Origin: Atherix ibis
Lineage: Eukaryota; Arthropoda; Insecta; Diptera; Athericidae
Length of the DNA: 64,000 nt
Assembly (NCBI GenBank): GCA_958298945.1
Contig: OY282610.1
Coordinates: forward strand, 52,583,667-52,647,666
Direction: 5' to 3'
The position numbers and the translations under genes are program-made. A model generated the notes under the pieces. That model saw only the letters and a list, made by a program, of their open reading frames with translations, was not told the DNA's origin and ran no database searches. This document shows positions 24,515-36,689 of the stretch, piece after piece. Numbering within the stretch: the stretch's first letter is position 1; every line of letters begins with the position of its first letter.

Positions 24515-26736
24515 ATGAATTTTTTCTCAAAATCACCAACAAAAATTTATCCAGAAAGGATATTCTCATTCCAATCGAGAAAATATGTATTGGAGAAGTT
24601 TTGCCTAAAAGTACGCAATGACACCATAAAAACAATTCTAAAAACCTTAATTTGTATACAAAAAAAAACGAATTTTAAGAAAGAAAACTATAAATTTTAT
24701 GAATTTTTTCTCAAAATCACCAACAAAAATTTATCCAGAAAGGATATTTTCATTCCAATCGAGAAAATATGTATTGGAGAAGCTTTGTCTGAAAGTACGC
24801 AATGACACCATAAAAACAATTCTAAAAACCTTAATTTGTATACAAAAAAAAACGAATTTTAGGAAAGAAAACTATAAATTTTATGAATTTTTTCTCAAAA
24901 TCACCAACAAAAATTTATCCAGAAAGGATATTCTCATTCCAATCGAGAAATTATGCATTGGAGAAGCTTTGCCTAAAAGTACACAATGACACCATAAAAA
25001 CCGTTCTAAAAACCTTAATTTTTATACAAAAAAAAACAAATTTTAATAAAGAAAACAATTAATTTTATGAATTTTTTCTCAAAATCACCAACAAAAATTT
25101 ATCCAGAAAGGATATTCTCATTCCAATCGAGAAAATATGCATTGGAAAAGCTTTGCCTAAAAGTACGCAATGACACCATAAAAACCGTTCTAAAAACCTT
25201 AATTTTTATACAAAAAAAACGAATATTAAGAAAGAAAACCATAAATTTTATGAATTTTTTCTCAAAATCACCAACAAAAATTTATCCAGAAATGATATTC
25301 TCATTCCAATCGAGAAAATATGCATTGGAGAAGCTTTGCCTGAAAGTACGCAATGACACCATAAAAACAATTCTAAAAACCTTAATTTTTATACAAAAAA
25401 AATGAATTTTAAGAAAAAAAACCATAAATTTTATGAATTTTTTCTCAAAACCACCAACAAAAATTTATCCAGAAAGAATTTTCTCATTCCAATGAGAATA
25501 ATATGAATTGGAGAAGCTTTGCCTGAAAGTGCACAATCATACCCCAAAAACCACCATTTTCATAGAGAAAAACAAATTTTAAGAGAAAGTGGACTCAGTG
25601 TAATAATTGTTGCCTCCTATTTTTTGAGAAAACTGGGTGCCTGGTGTAAAAATTGGATTTTCGTGAATATTGTCACAAATTTTCGAATTTTTGTGGTTTT
25701 TTGCATATCTTTAGGTGGTCAATTTATTTTGCTTTCAGTAAATAAAAAATTTAATTTTAGGCAATTTTTTTTAATAGTGCTCACAAAAATTTATTCTGAA
25801 AGGATATTCCTTTTTCGATCAGGATAATATGGATCTAGAAGGCTATGTTAAAGTGTATGTAATGAAACCATGAAACAAATTGCCATTTTTATCCAAAAAA
25901 GCAAACCAATGAGAATAATATGAATTGGAAAAGCTTTGCCTGAAAGTGCACAATCATACCCCAAACAAACATCTCCAAAAAACCACCATTTTCATAGAGA
26001 AAAACAAATTTTAAGAGAAAGTGGACTCAGTGTAATAATTGTTGCCTCCTATTTTTTGAGAAAACTGGGTGCCTGGTGTAAAAATTGGATTTTCGTGAAT
26101 ATTGTCACAAATTTTCGAATTTTTGCGGTTTTTTGCATATCTTTAGGTGGTCAATTTATTTTGCTTTCAGTAAATAAAAAATTTAATTTTAGGCAATTTT
26201 TTTTTAATAGTGCTCACAAAAATTTATTCTGAAAGGATATTCCTTTTTCGATCAGGATAATATGGATCTAGAAGGCTATGTTAAAGTGTATGTAATGAAA
26301 CCATGAAACAAATTGCCATTTTTATCCAAAAAAGCAAACTTTATTTTTAAAAAAATACAGCGAACTTTAGGTATTTTTTTTTAAAACGCCTGGAAAAAAT
26401 TTTCCTGTAAGGACTTTTTTAGTCCGATCAGGATAATAAGAATAATTATTAGTTTCACATATGTATGCGCATTAACATCATTAAACAAATTTTCGAAAAA
26501 ATTTCCTTTTTCATAGAAAAATAGAAATTTAAAAAAAATTTAATGATCTTTTGGCAAATTTTTCTCAAAACTCCCACCGAAATTTATCGTGACATGTCAT
26601 TTTCCTTCCAATCATTATATTAAGAGTCATAGAAGGTTTGCCTGAAAGTGTGCAATGACACCACAAAATAAATTCTAAAAAACCTTAATTTTTATACAAA
26701 AAAAAACGAATTTTAGGAAAGAAAACTATAAATTTT
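24515..26736 (+). repeat. HOR unit 14 (5 K monomers + partly duplicated cassette)
   Basis: K starts are at 24515, 24699, 24883, 25067 and 25250 (K1 to K5). J starts at 25433, but P breaks off at 25905 and the sequence returns to mid-J. The cassette front is therefore present twice. The unit is 2,222 bp and is repeated almost unchanged as unit 15. Markers are GATATTTTCATT (24743), TTTGTCTGAAAG and GAGAAATTATGC. R has a K2-type tail. Confidence 0.93.
25489..25905 (+). repeat. Extra partial J-X-P copy, 417 bp
   Basis: The segment from CCAATGAG in J through X to GCAAA in P is followed directly by a second passage starting again at CCAATGAG (25906). The junction reads GCAAACCAATGAG, with one shared C. 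This first copy has a 15 bp deletion in J (CCCCAAAAACCACC) and an eight-T tract in P. The second copy has neither, but has TTTGCGG in place of TTTGTGG. The two copies are therefore not a simple fresh duplication of each other. Confidence 0.93.
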
Positions 26737-28958
26737 ATGAATTTTTTCTCAAAATCACCAACAAAAATTTATCCAGAAAGGATATTCTCATTCCAATCGA
26801 GAAAATATGTATTGGAGAAGCTTTGCCTGAAAGTACGCAATGACACCATAAAAACAATTCTAAAAACCTTAATTTGTATACAAAAAAAAAACGAATTTTA
26901 GGAAAGAAAACTATAAATTTTATGAATTTTTTCTCAAAATCACCAACAAAAATTTATCCAGAAAGGATATTTTCATTCCAATCGAGAAAATATGTATTGG
27001 AGAAGCTTTGTCTGAAAGTACGCAATGACACCATAAAAACAATTCTAAAAACCTTAATTTGTATACAAAAAAAAACGAATTTTAGGAAAGAAAACTATAA
27101 ATTTTATGAATTTTTTCTCAAAATCACCAACAAAAATTTATCCAGAAAGGATATTCTCATTCCAATCGAGAAATTATGCATTGGAGAAGCTTTGCCTAAA
27201 AGTACACAATGACACCATAAAAACCGTTCTAAAAACCTTAATTTTTATACAAAAAAAACAAATTTTAATAAAGAAAACAATTAATTTTATGAATTTTTTC
27301 TCAAAATCACCAACAAAAATTTATCCAGAAAGGATATTCTCATTCCAATCGAGAAAATATGCATTGGAAAAGCTTTGCCTAAAAGTACGCAATGACACCA
27401 TAAAAACCGTTCTAAAAACCTTAATTTTTATACAAAAAAAACGAATATTAAGAAAGAAAACCATAAATTTTATGAATTTTTTCTCAAAATCACCAACAAA
27501 AATTTATCCAGAAATGATATTCTCATTCCAATCGAGAAAATATGCATTGGAGAAGCTTTGCCTGAAAGTACGCAATGACACCATAAAAACAATTCTAAAA
27601 ACCTTAATTTTTATACAAAAAAAATGAATTTTAAGAAAAAAAACCATAAATTTTATGAATTTTTTCTCAAAACCACCAACAAAAATTTATCCAGAAAGAA
27701 TTTTCTCATTCCAATGAGAATAATATGAATTGGAGAAGCTTTGCCTGAAAGTGCACAATCATACCCCAAAAACCACCATTTTCATAGAGAAAAACAAATT
27801 TTAAGAGAAAGTGGACTCAGTGTAATAATTGTTGCCTCCTATTTTTTGAGAAAACTGGGTGCCTGGTGTAAAAATTGGATTTTCGTGAATATTGTCACAA
27901 ATTTTCGAATTTTTGTGGTTTTTTGCATATCTTTAGGTGGTCAATTTATTTTGCTTTCAGTAAATAAAAAATTTAATTTTAGGCAATTTTTTTTAATAGT
28001 GCTCACAAAAATTTATTCTGAAAGGATATTCCTTTTTCGATCAGGATAATATGGATCTAGAAGGCTATGTTAAAGTGTATGTAATGAAACCATGAAACAA
28101 ATTGCCATTTTTATCCAAAAAAGCAAACCAATGAGAATAATATGAATTGGAAAAGCTTTGCCTGAAAGTGCACAATCATACCCCAAACAAACATCTCCAA
28201 AAAACCACCATTTTCATAGAGAAAAACAAATTTTAAGAGAAAGTGGACTCAGTGTAATAATTGTTGCCTCCTATTTTTTGAGAAAACTGGGTGCCTGGTG
28301 TAAAAATTGGATTTTCGTGAATATTGTCACAAATTTTCGAATTTTTGCGGTTTTTTGCATATCTTTAGGTGGTCAATTTATTTTGCTTTCAGTAAATAAA
28401 AAATTTAATTTTAGGCAATTTTTTTTTAATAGTGCTCACAAAAATTTATTCTGAAAGGATATTCCTTTTTCGATCAGGATAATATGGATCTAGAAGGCTA
28501 TGTTAAAGTGTATGTAATGAAACCATGAAACAAATTGCCATTTTTATCCAAAAAAGCAAACTTTATTTTTAAAAAAATACAGCGAACTTTAGGTATTTTT
28601 TTTTAAAACGCCTGGAAAAAATTTTCCTGTAAGGACTTTTTTAGTCCGATCAGGATAATAAGAATAATTATTAGTTTCACATATGTATGCGCATTAACAT
28701 CATTAAACAAATTTTCGAAAAAATTTCCTTTTTCATAGAAAAATAGAAATTTAAAAAAAATTTAATGATCTTTTGGCAAATTTTTCTCAAAACTCCCACC
28801 GAAATTTATCGTGACATGTCATTTTCCTTCCAATCATTATATTAAGAGTCATAGAAGGTTTGCCTGAAAGTGTGCAATGACACCACAAAATAAATTCTAA
28901 AAAACCTTAATTTTTATACAAAAAAAAACGAATTTTAGGAAAGAAAACTATAAATTTT
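26737..28958 (+). repeat. HOR unit 15 (5 K monomers + partly duplicated cassette)
   Basis: K starts are at 26737, 26922, 27106, 27289 and 27472; J starts at 27655. It copies unit 14 at an offset of 2,222-2,223 bp, including GATATTTTCATT at 26965, the GAGAAATTATGC variant, and the duplicated cassette. The first monomer is K2-like, following the K2-tailed R of unit 14. Confidence 0.93.
27711..28127 (+). repeat. Extra partial J-X-P copy, 417 bp (unit 15)
   Basis: This is the same cassette front duplication as at 25489-25905, with the same GCAAACCAATGAG junction (at 28123), the same 15 bp J deletion and the same eight-T tract. The partial duplication therefore came before the 2.2 kb tandem duplication. 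Confidence 0.93.
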
Positions 28959-30212
28959 ATGAATTTTTTCTCAAAATCACCAACAAAAATTTATCCAGAA
29001 AGGATATTCTCATTCCAATCGAGAAAATATGCATTGGAGAAGCTTTGCCTAAAAGTACGCAATGACACCATAAAAACCGTTCTAAAAACCTTAATTTTTA
29101 TACAAAAAAAAACGAATTTTAAGAAAGAAAACCATAAATTTTATGAATTTTTTCTCAAAATCACCAACAAAAATTTATCCAGAAATGATATTCTCATTCC
29201 AATCGAGAAAATATGCATTGGAGAAGCTTTGCCTGAAAGTACGCAATGACATCATAAAAACAATTCTAAAAACCTTAATTTTTATACAAAAAAAATGAAT
29301 TTTAAGAAAGAAAACCATAAATTTTATGAATTTTTTCTCAAAACCACCAACAAAAATTTATCCAGAAAGAATTTTCTCATTCCAATGAGAATAATATGAA
29401 TTGAAGAAGCTTTGCCTGAAAGTGCACAATCATACCCCAAACAAACATCTCCAAAAAACCACCATTGTCATAGAGAAAAACAAATTTTAAGAGAAAGTGG
29501 ACTCAGTGTAATAATTGTTGCCTCCTATTTTTTGAGAAAACTGGGTGCCTGGTGTAAAAATTGGATTTTCGTGAATATTGTCACAAATTTTCGAATTTTT
29601 GTGGTTTTTGGCATATCCTTAGGTGGTCAATTTATTTTGCTTTCAGTAAATAAAAAATTTAATTTTAGGGAATTTTTTTTTAATAGTGCTCACAAAAATT
29701 TATTCTGAAAGGATATTCCTTTTTCGATTAGGATAATACGGATCTAGAAGGCTATGTTAAAGTGTATGTAATGAAACCATGAAACAAATTGCCATTTTTA
29801 TCCAAAAAAGCAAACTTTATTTTTAAAAAAATACAGCGAACTTTAGGTATTTTTTTTTAAAACGCCTGGAAAAAATTTTCCTGTAAGGACTTTTTTAGTC
29901 CGATCAGGATAATAAGAATAATTATTAGTTTCACATATGTATGCGCATTAACATCATTAAACAAATTTTCGAAAAAATTTCCTTTTTCATAGAAAAATAG
30001 AAATTTAAAAAAAAATTTAATGATCTTTTGGCAAATTTTTCTCAAAACTCCCACCGAAATTTATCGTGACATGTCATTTTCCTTCCAATCATTATATTAA
30101 GAGTCATAGAAGGTTTGCCTGAAAGTGTGCAATGACACCACAAAATAAATTCTAAAAAACCTTAATTTTTATACAAAAAAAACGAATTTTAATAAAGAAA
30201 ACAATTAATTTT
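28959..30212 (+). repeat. HOR unit 16 (2 K monomers + cassette; shortest unit)
   Basis: Only two K monomers are present, at 28959 (K4) and 29143 (K5), making a 1,254 bp unit. The cassette starts at 29326. Variants GACATCATAAAAAC (29248), ATATCCTTAGG (29613) and TTAGGGAATTT (29665) match unit 10 exactly in spacing. X also has TTTTTGGCATATCC and J has ACCATTGTCATAG. Confidence 0.93.
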
Positions 30213-32006
30213 ATGAATTTTTTCTCAAAATCACCAACAAAAATTTATCCAGAAAGGATATTCTCATTCCAATCGAGAAAATATGTATTGGAGAAGCTTT
30301 GCCTGAAAGTACGCAATGACACCATAAAAACAATTCTAAAAACCTTAATTTGTATACAAAAAAAAACGAATTTTAAGAAAGAAAACTATAAATTTTATGA
30401 ATTTTTTCTCAAAATCACCAACAAAAATTTATCCAGAAAGGATATTCTCATTCCAATCGAGAAAATATGTATTGGAGAAGCTTTGCCTGAAAGTACGCAA
30501 TGACAACATAAAAACAATTCTAAAAACCTTAATTTGTATACAAAAAAAAACGAATTTTAGGAAAGAAAACTATAAATTTTATGAATTTTTTCTCAAAATC
30601 ACCAACAAAAATTTATCCAGAAAGGATATTCTCATTCCAATCGAGAAAATATGCATTGGAGAAGTTTTGCCTAAAAGTACGCAATGACACCATAAAAACC
30701 GTTCTAAAAACCTTAATTTTTATACAAAAAAAACGAATTTTAATAAAGAAAACAATTAATTTTATGAATTTTTTCTCAAAATCACCAACAAAAATTTACC
30801 CAGAAAGGATATTCTCATTCCAATCGAGAAAATATGCATTGGAGAAGCTTTGCCTAAAAGTACGCAATGACACCATAAAAATTGTTCTAAAAACCTTAAT
30901 TTTTATACAAAAAAAACGAATTTTAAGAAAGAAAACCATAAATTTTATGAATTTTTTCTCAAAATCACCAACAAAAATTTATACAGAAATGATATTCTCA
31001 TTCCAATCGAGAAAATATGCATTGGAGAAGCTTTGCCTGAAAGTACGCAATGACACCATAAAAACAATTCTAAAAACCTTAATTTTTATACAAAAAAAAT
31101 GAATTTTAAGAAAGAAAACCATAAATTTTATGAATTTTTTCTCAAAACCACCAACAAAAATTTATCCAGAAAGAATTTTCTCATTCCAATGAGAATAATA
31201 TGAATTGGAGAAGCTTTGCCTGAAAGTGCACAATCATAACCCAAACAAACATCTCCAAAAAACCACCATTTTCATAGAGAAAAACAAATTTTAAGAGAAA
31301 GTGTAATAATTGTTGCCTCCTATTTTTTGAGAAAACTGGGTGCCTGGTGTAAAAATTGGATTTTCGTGAATATTGTCATAAATTTTCGAATTTTTATGGT
31401 TTTTTGCATATCTTTAGGTGGTCAATTTATTTTGCTTTCAGTAAATAAAAAATTTAATTTTAGGCAATTTTTTTTAATAGTGCTCACAAAAATTTATTCT
31501 GAAAGGATATTCCTTTTTCGATCAGGATAATATGGATCTAGAAGGCTATGTTAAAGTGTATGTAATGAAACCATGAAACAAATTGCCATTTTTATCCAAA
31601 AAAGCAAACTTTATTTTTTAAAAAATACAGCGAACTTTAGGTATTTTTTTTTAAAACGCCTGGAAAAAATTTTCCTGTAAGGACTTTTTTAGTCCGATCA
31701 GGATAATAAGAATAATTATTAGTTTCACATATGTATGCGCATTAACATCATTAAACAAATTTTCGAAAAAATTTCCTTTTTCATAGAAAAATAGAAATTT
31801 AAAAAAAAATTTAATGATCTTTTGGCAAATTTTTCTCAAAACTCCCACCGAAATTTATCGTGACATGTCATTTTCCTTCCAATCATTATATTAAGATTCA
31901 TAGAAGGTTTGCCTGAAAGTGTGCAATGACACCACAAAATAAATTCTAAAAAACCTTAATTTTTATACAAAAAAAAACGAATTTAATAAAGAAAACAATT
32001 AATTTC
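30213..32006 (+). repeat. HOR unit 17 (5 K monomers + cassette)
   Basis: K starts are at 30213, 30397, 30581, 30764 and 30947 (K1 to K5). The cassette starts at 31130 and is 877 bp because 9 bp are missing at the left edge of X near 31300 (GAAAGTGTAATAATTG). The lost segment lies between two AGTG copies. K5 reads TTTATACAGAAATG. Confidence 0.92.
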
Positions 32007-33443
32007 ATGAATTTTTTCTCAAAATCACCAACAAAAATTTATCCAGAAAGGATATTCTCATTCCAATCGAGAAAATATGTATTGGAGAAGCTTTGCCTGA
32101 AAGTACGCAATGACACCATAAAAACAATTCTAAAAACCTTAATTTGTATACAAAAAAAAACGAATTTTAAGAAAGAAAACTATAAATTTTATGAATTTTT
32201 TCTCAAAATCACCAACAAAAATTTATCCAGAAAGGATATTCTCATTCCAATCGAAAAAATATGTATTGGAGAAGCTTTGCCTGAAAGTACGCAATGACAA
32301 CATAAAAACAATTCTAAAAACCTTAATTTGTATACAAAAAAAAACGAATTTTAGGAAAGAAAACTATAAATTTTATGAATTTTTTCTCAAAATCACCAAC
32401 AAAAATTTATCCAGAAAGGATATTCTCATTCCAATCGAAAAAATATGCATTGGAGAAGCTTTGCCTGAAAGTACGCAATGACACCATAAAAACCGTTCTA
32501 AAAACCTTAATTTTTATACAAAAAAAATGAATTTTAAGAAAGAAAACCATAAATTTTATGAATTTTTTCTCAAAACCACCAACAAAAATTTATCCAGAAA
32601 GAATTTTCTCATTCCAATGAGAATAATATGAATTGGAGAAGCTTTGCCTGAAAGTGCACAATCATACCCCAAACAAACATCTCCAAAAAACCACCATTTT
32701 CATAGAGAAAAACAAATTTTAAGAGAAAGTGGACTCAGTGTAATAATTGTTGCCTCCTATTTATTGAGAAAACTGGGTGCCTGGTGTAAAAATTGGATTT
32801 TCGTGAATATTGTCACAAATTTTCGAATTTTTGTGGTTTTTTGCATATCTTAAGGTGGTCAATTTATTTTGCTTTCAGTAAATAAAAAATTTAATTTTAG
32901 GCAATTTTTTTTAATAGTGCTCACAAAAATTTATTCTGAAAGGATATTCCTTTTTCGATAAGGATAATATGGATCTAGAAGGCTATGTTAAAGTGTATGT
33001 AATGAAACCATGAAACAAATTGCCATTTTTATCCAAAAAAGCAAACTTTATTTTTAAAAAAATACAGCGAACTTTAGGTATTTTTTTTTAAAAAGCCTGG
33101 AAAAAATTTTCCTGTAAGGACTTTTTTAGTCCGATCAGGATAATAAAAATAATTATTAGTTTCACATATGTATGCGCATTAACATCATTAAACAAATTTT
33201 CGAAAAAATTTCCTTTTTCATAGAAAAATAGAAATTTAAAAAAAAATTTAATGATCTTTTGGCAAATTTTTCTCAAAACTCCCACCGAAATTTATCGTGA
33301 CATGTCATTTTCCTTCCAATCATTATATTAAGAGTCATAGCAGGTTTGCCTGAAAGTGTGCAATGACACCACAAAATAAATTCTAAAAAACCTTAATTTT
33401 TATACAAAAAAAACGAATTTTAATAAAGAAAACAATTAATTTT
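32007..33443 (+). repeat. HOR unit 18 (3 K monomers + cassette)
   Basis: K starts are at 32007 (K1), 32191 (K2) and 32375. The last monomer has a K3 middle (ACCGTTC) joined to a K5 tail (AAAATGAATTTTAAG). The cassette starts at 32558. X has ATCTTAAGGTGG, which puts a stop in its open frame. Confidence 0.92.
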
Positions 33444-35067
33444 ATGAATTTTTTCTCAAAATCACCAACAAAAATTTATCCAGAAAGGATATTCTCATTC
33501 CAATCGAGAAAATATGTATTGGAGAAGCTTTGCCTGAAAGTACGCAATGACACCATAAAAACAATTCTAAAAACCTTAATTTGTATACAAAAAAAAAACG
33601 AATTTTAAGAAAGAAAACTATAAATTTTATGAATTTTTTCTCAAAATCACCAACAAAAATTTATCCAGAAAGGATATTCTCATTCCAATCGAGAAAATAT
33701 GTATTGGAGAAGCTTTGCCTGAAAGTACGCAATGACACCATAAAAACAATTCTAAAAACCTTAATTTGTATACAAAAAAAAACGAATTTTAGGAAAGAAA
33801 ACTATAAATTTTATGAATTTTTTCTCAAAATCACCAACAAAAATTTATCCAGAAAGGATATTCTCATTCCAATCGAAAAAATATGCATTGGAGAAGCTTT
33901 GCCTAAAAGTACGCAATGACACCATAAAAACCGTTCTAAAAACCTTAATTTTTATACAAAAAAAACGAATTTTAAGAAAGAAAACCATAAATTTTATGAA
34001 TTTTTTCTCAAAATCACCAACAAAAATTTATCCAGAAATGATATTCTCATTCCAATCGAGAAAATATGCATTGGAGAAGCTTTGCCTGAAAGTACGCAAT
34101 GACACCATAAAAACAATTCTAAAAACCTTAATTTTTATACAAAAATAATGAATTTTAAGAAAGAAAACCATAAATTTTATGAATTTTTTCTCAAAACCAC
34201 CAACAAAAATTTATCCAGAAAGAATTTTCTCATTCCAATGAGAATAATATGAATTGGAGAAGCTTTGCCTGAAAGTGCACAATCATACCCCAAACAAACA
34301 TCTCCAAAAAACCACCATTTTCATAGAGAAAAACAAATTTGAAGAGAAAGTGGACTCAGTGTAATAATTGTTGCCTCCTATTTTTTGAGAAAACTGGGTG
34401 CCTGGTGTAAAAATTGGATTTTCGTGAATATTGTCACAAATTTTCGAATTTTTGTGGTTTTTTGCATATCTTTAGGTGGTCAATTTATTTTGCTTTCAGT
34501 AAATAAAAAATTTAATTTTAGGCAATTTTTTTTTAATAGTGCTCACAAAAATTTATTCTGAAAGGATATTCCTTTTTCGATCAGGATAATATGGATCTAG
34601 AAGGCTATGTTAAAGTGTATGTAATGAAACCATGAAACAAATTGCCATTTTTATCCAAAAAAGCAAACTTTATTTTTAAAAAAATACAGCGAACTTTAGG
34701 TATTTTTTTTTTTTAAACGCCTGGAAAAATTTTTCCTGTAAGGACTTTTTTAATCCGATCAGGATAATAAGAATAATTATTAGTTTTACATATGTATGCG
34801 CATTAACATCATTAAACAAATTTTCGAAAAAATTTCCTTTTTCATAGAAAAATAGAAATTTAAAAAAAAATTTAATGATCTTTTGGCAAATTTTTCTCAA
34901 AACTCCCACCGAAATTTATCGTGACATGTCATTTTCCTTCCAATCATTATATTAAGAGTCATAGAAGGTTTGCCTGAAAGTGTGCAATGACACCACAAAA
35001 TAAATTCTAAAAAACCTTAATTTTTATACAAAAAAAACGAATTTTAATAAAGAAAACAATTAATTTT
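33444..35067 (+). repeat. HOR unit 19 (4 K monomers + cassette)
   Basis: K starts are at 33444 (K1), 33629 (K2), 33813 (K4) and 33996 (K5). The cassette starts at 34179. The Q poly-T tract is lengthened near 34702, and the following sequence lost an A (TTTAAACGCC). Confidence 0.92.
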
Positions 35068-36689
35068 ATGAATTTTTTCTCAAAATCACCAACAAAAATT
35101 TATCCAGAAAGGATATTCTCATTCCAATCGAGAAAATATGTATTGGAGAAGCTTTGCCTGAAAGTACGCAATGACACCATAAAAACAATTCTAAAAACCT
35201 TAATTTGTATACAAAAAAAAACGAATTTTAAGAAAGAAAACTATAAATTTTATGAATTTTTTCTCAAAATCACCAACAAAAATTTATCCAGAAAGGATAT
35301 TCTCATTCCAATCGAGAAAATATGTATTGGAGAAGCTTTGCCTGAAAGTACGCAATGACACCATAAAAACAATTCTAAAAACCTTAATTTGTATACAAAA
35401 AAAAACGAATTTTAGGAAAGAAAACTATAAATTTTATGAATTTTTTCTCAAAATCACCAACAAAAATTTATCCAGAAAGGATATTCTCATTCCAATCGAG
35501 AAAATATGCATTGGAGAAGCTTTGCCTAAAAGTACGCAATGACACCATAAAAACCGTTCTAAAAACCTTAATTATTATACAAAAAAAACGAATTTTAATA
35601 AAGAAAACAATTAATTTTATGAATTTTTTCTCAAAATCACCAACAAAAATTTATCCAGAAATGATATTCTCATTCCAATCGAGAAAATATGCATTGGAGA
35701 AGCTTTGCCTGAAAGTACGCAATGACACCATAAAAACAATTCTAAAAACCTTAATTTTTATACAAAAAAAATGAATTTTAAGAAAGAAAACCATAAATTT
35801 TATGAATTTTTTCTCAAAACCACCAACAAAAATTTATCCAGAAAGAATTTTCTCATTCCAATGAGAATAATATGAATTGGAGAAGCTTTGCCTGAAAGTG
35901 CACAATCATACCCCAAACAAACATCTCCAAAAAACCACCATTTTCATAGAGAAAAACAAATTTTAAGAGAAAGTGGACTCAGTGTAATAATTGTTGCCTC
36001 CTATTTTTTGAGAAAACTGGGTGCCTGGTGTAAAAATTGGATTTTCGTGAATATTGTCACAAATTTTCGAATTTTTGTGGTTTTTTGCATATCTTTAGGT
36101 GGTCAATTTATTTTGCTTTCAGTAAATAAAAAATTTAATTTTAGGCAATTTTTTTTTAATAGTGCTCACAAAAATTTATTCTGAAAGGATATTCCTTTTT
36201 CGATCAGGATAATATGGATCTAGAAGGCTATGTTAAAGTGTATGTAATGAAACCATGAAACAAATTGCCATTTTTATCCAAAAAAGCAAACTTTATTTTT
36301 AAAAAAATACAGCGAACTTTAGGTATTTTTTTTTTTAAACGCCTGGAAAAAATTTTCCTGTAAGGACTTTTTTAGTCCGATCAGGATAATAAGAATAATT
36401 ATTAGTTTTACATATGTATGCGCATTAACATCATTAAACAAATTTTCGAAAAAATTTCCTTTTTCATAGAAAAATAGAAATTTAAAAAAAAATTTAATGA
36501 TCTTTTGGCAAATTTTTCTCAAAACTCCCACCGAAATTTATCGTGACATGTCATTTTCCTTCCAATCATTATATTAAGAGTCATAGAAGGTTTGCCTGAA
36601 AGTGTGCAATGACACCACAAAATAAATTCTAAAAAACCTTAATTTTTATACAAAAAAAACGAATTTTAATAAAGAAAACAATTAATTTT
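35068..36689 (+). repeat. HOR unit 20 (4 K monomers + cassette)
   Basis: K starts are at 35068 (K1), 35252 (K2), 35436 (K3) and 35619 (K5). Unlike most four-monomer units it keeps the K3 tail (TTAATAAAGAAAACAATT) directly before K5. The cassette starts at 35802. Its Q shares TTTAAACGCC with unit 19. Confidence 0.92.

Noticed and set aside
25433..28958. Units 14 and 15 as an assembly duplication
   Set aside because: Not accepted as the main reading, because the copies differ at several sites (K1 versus K2 first monomer, A-tract lengths). It remains possible and is named as a test in the findings.
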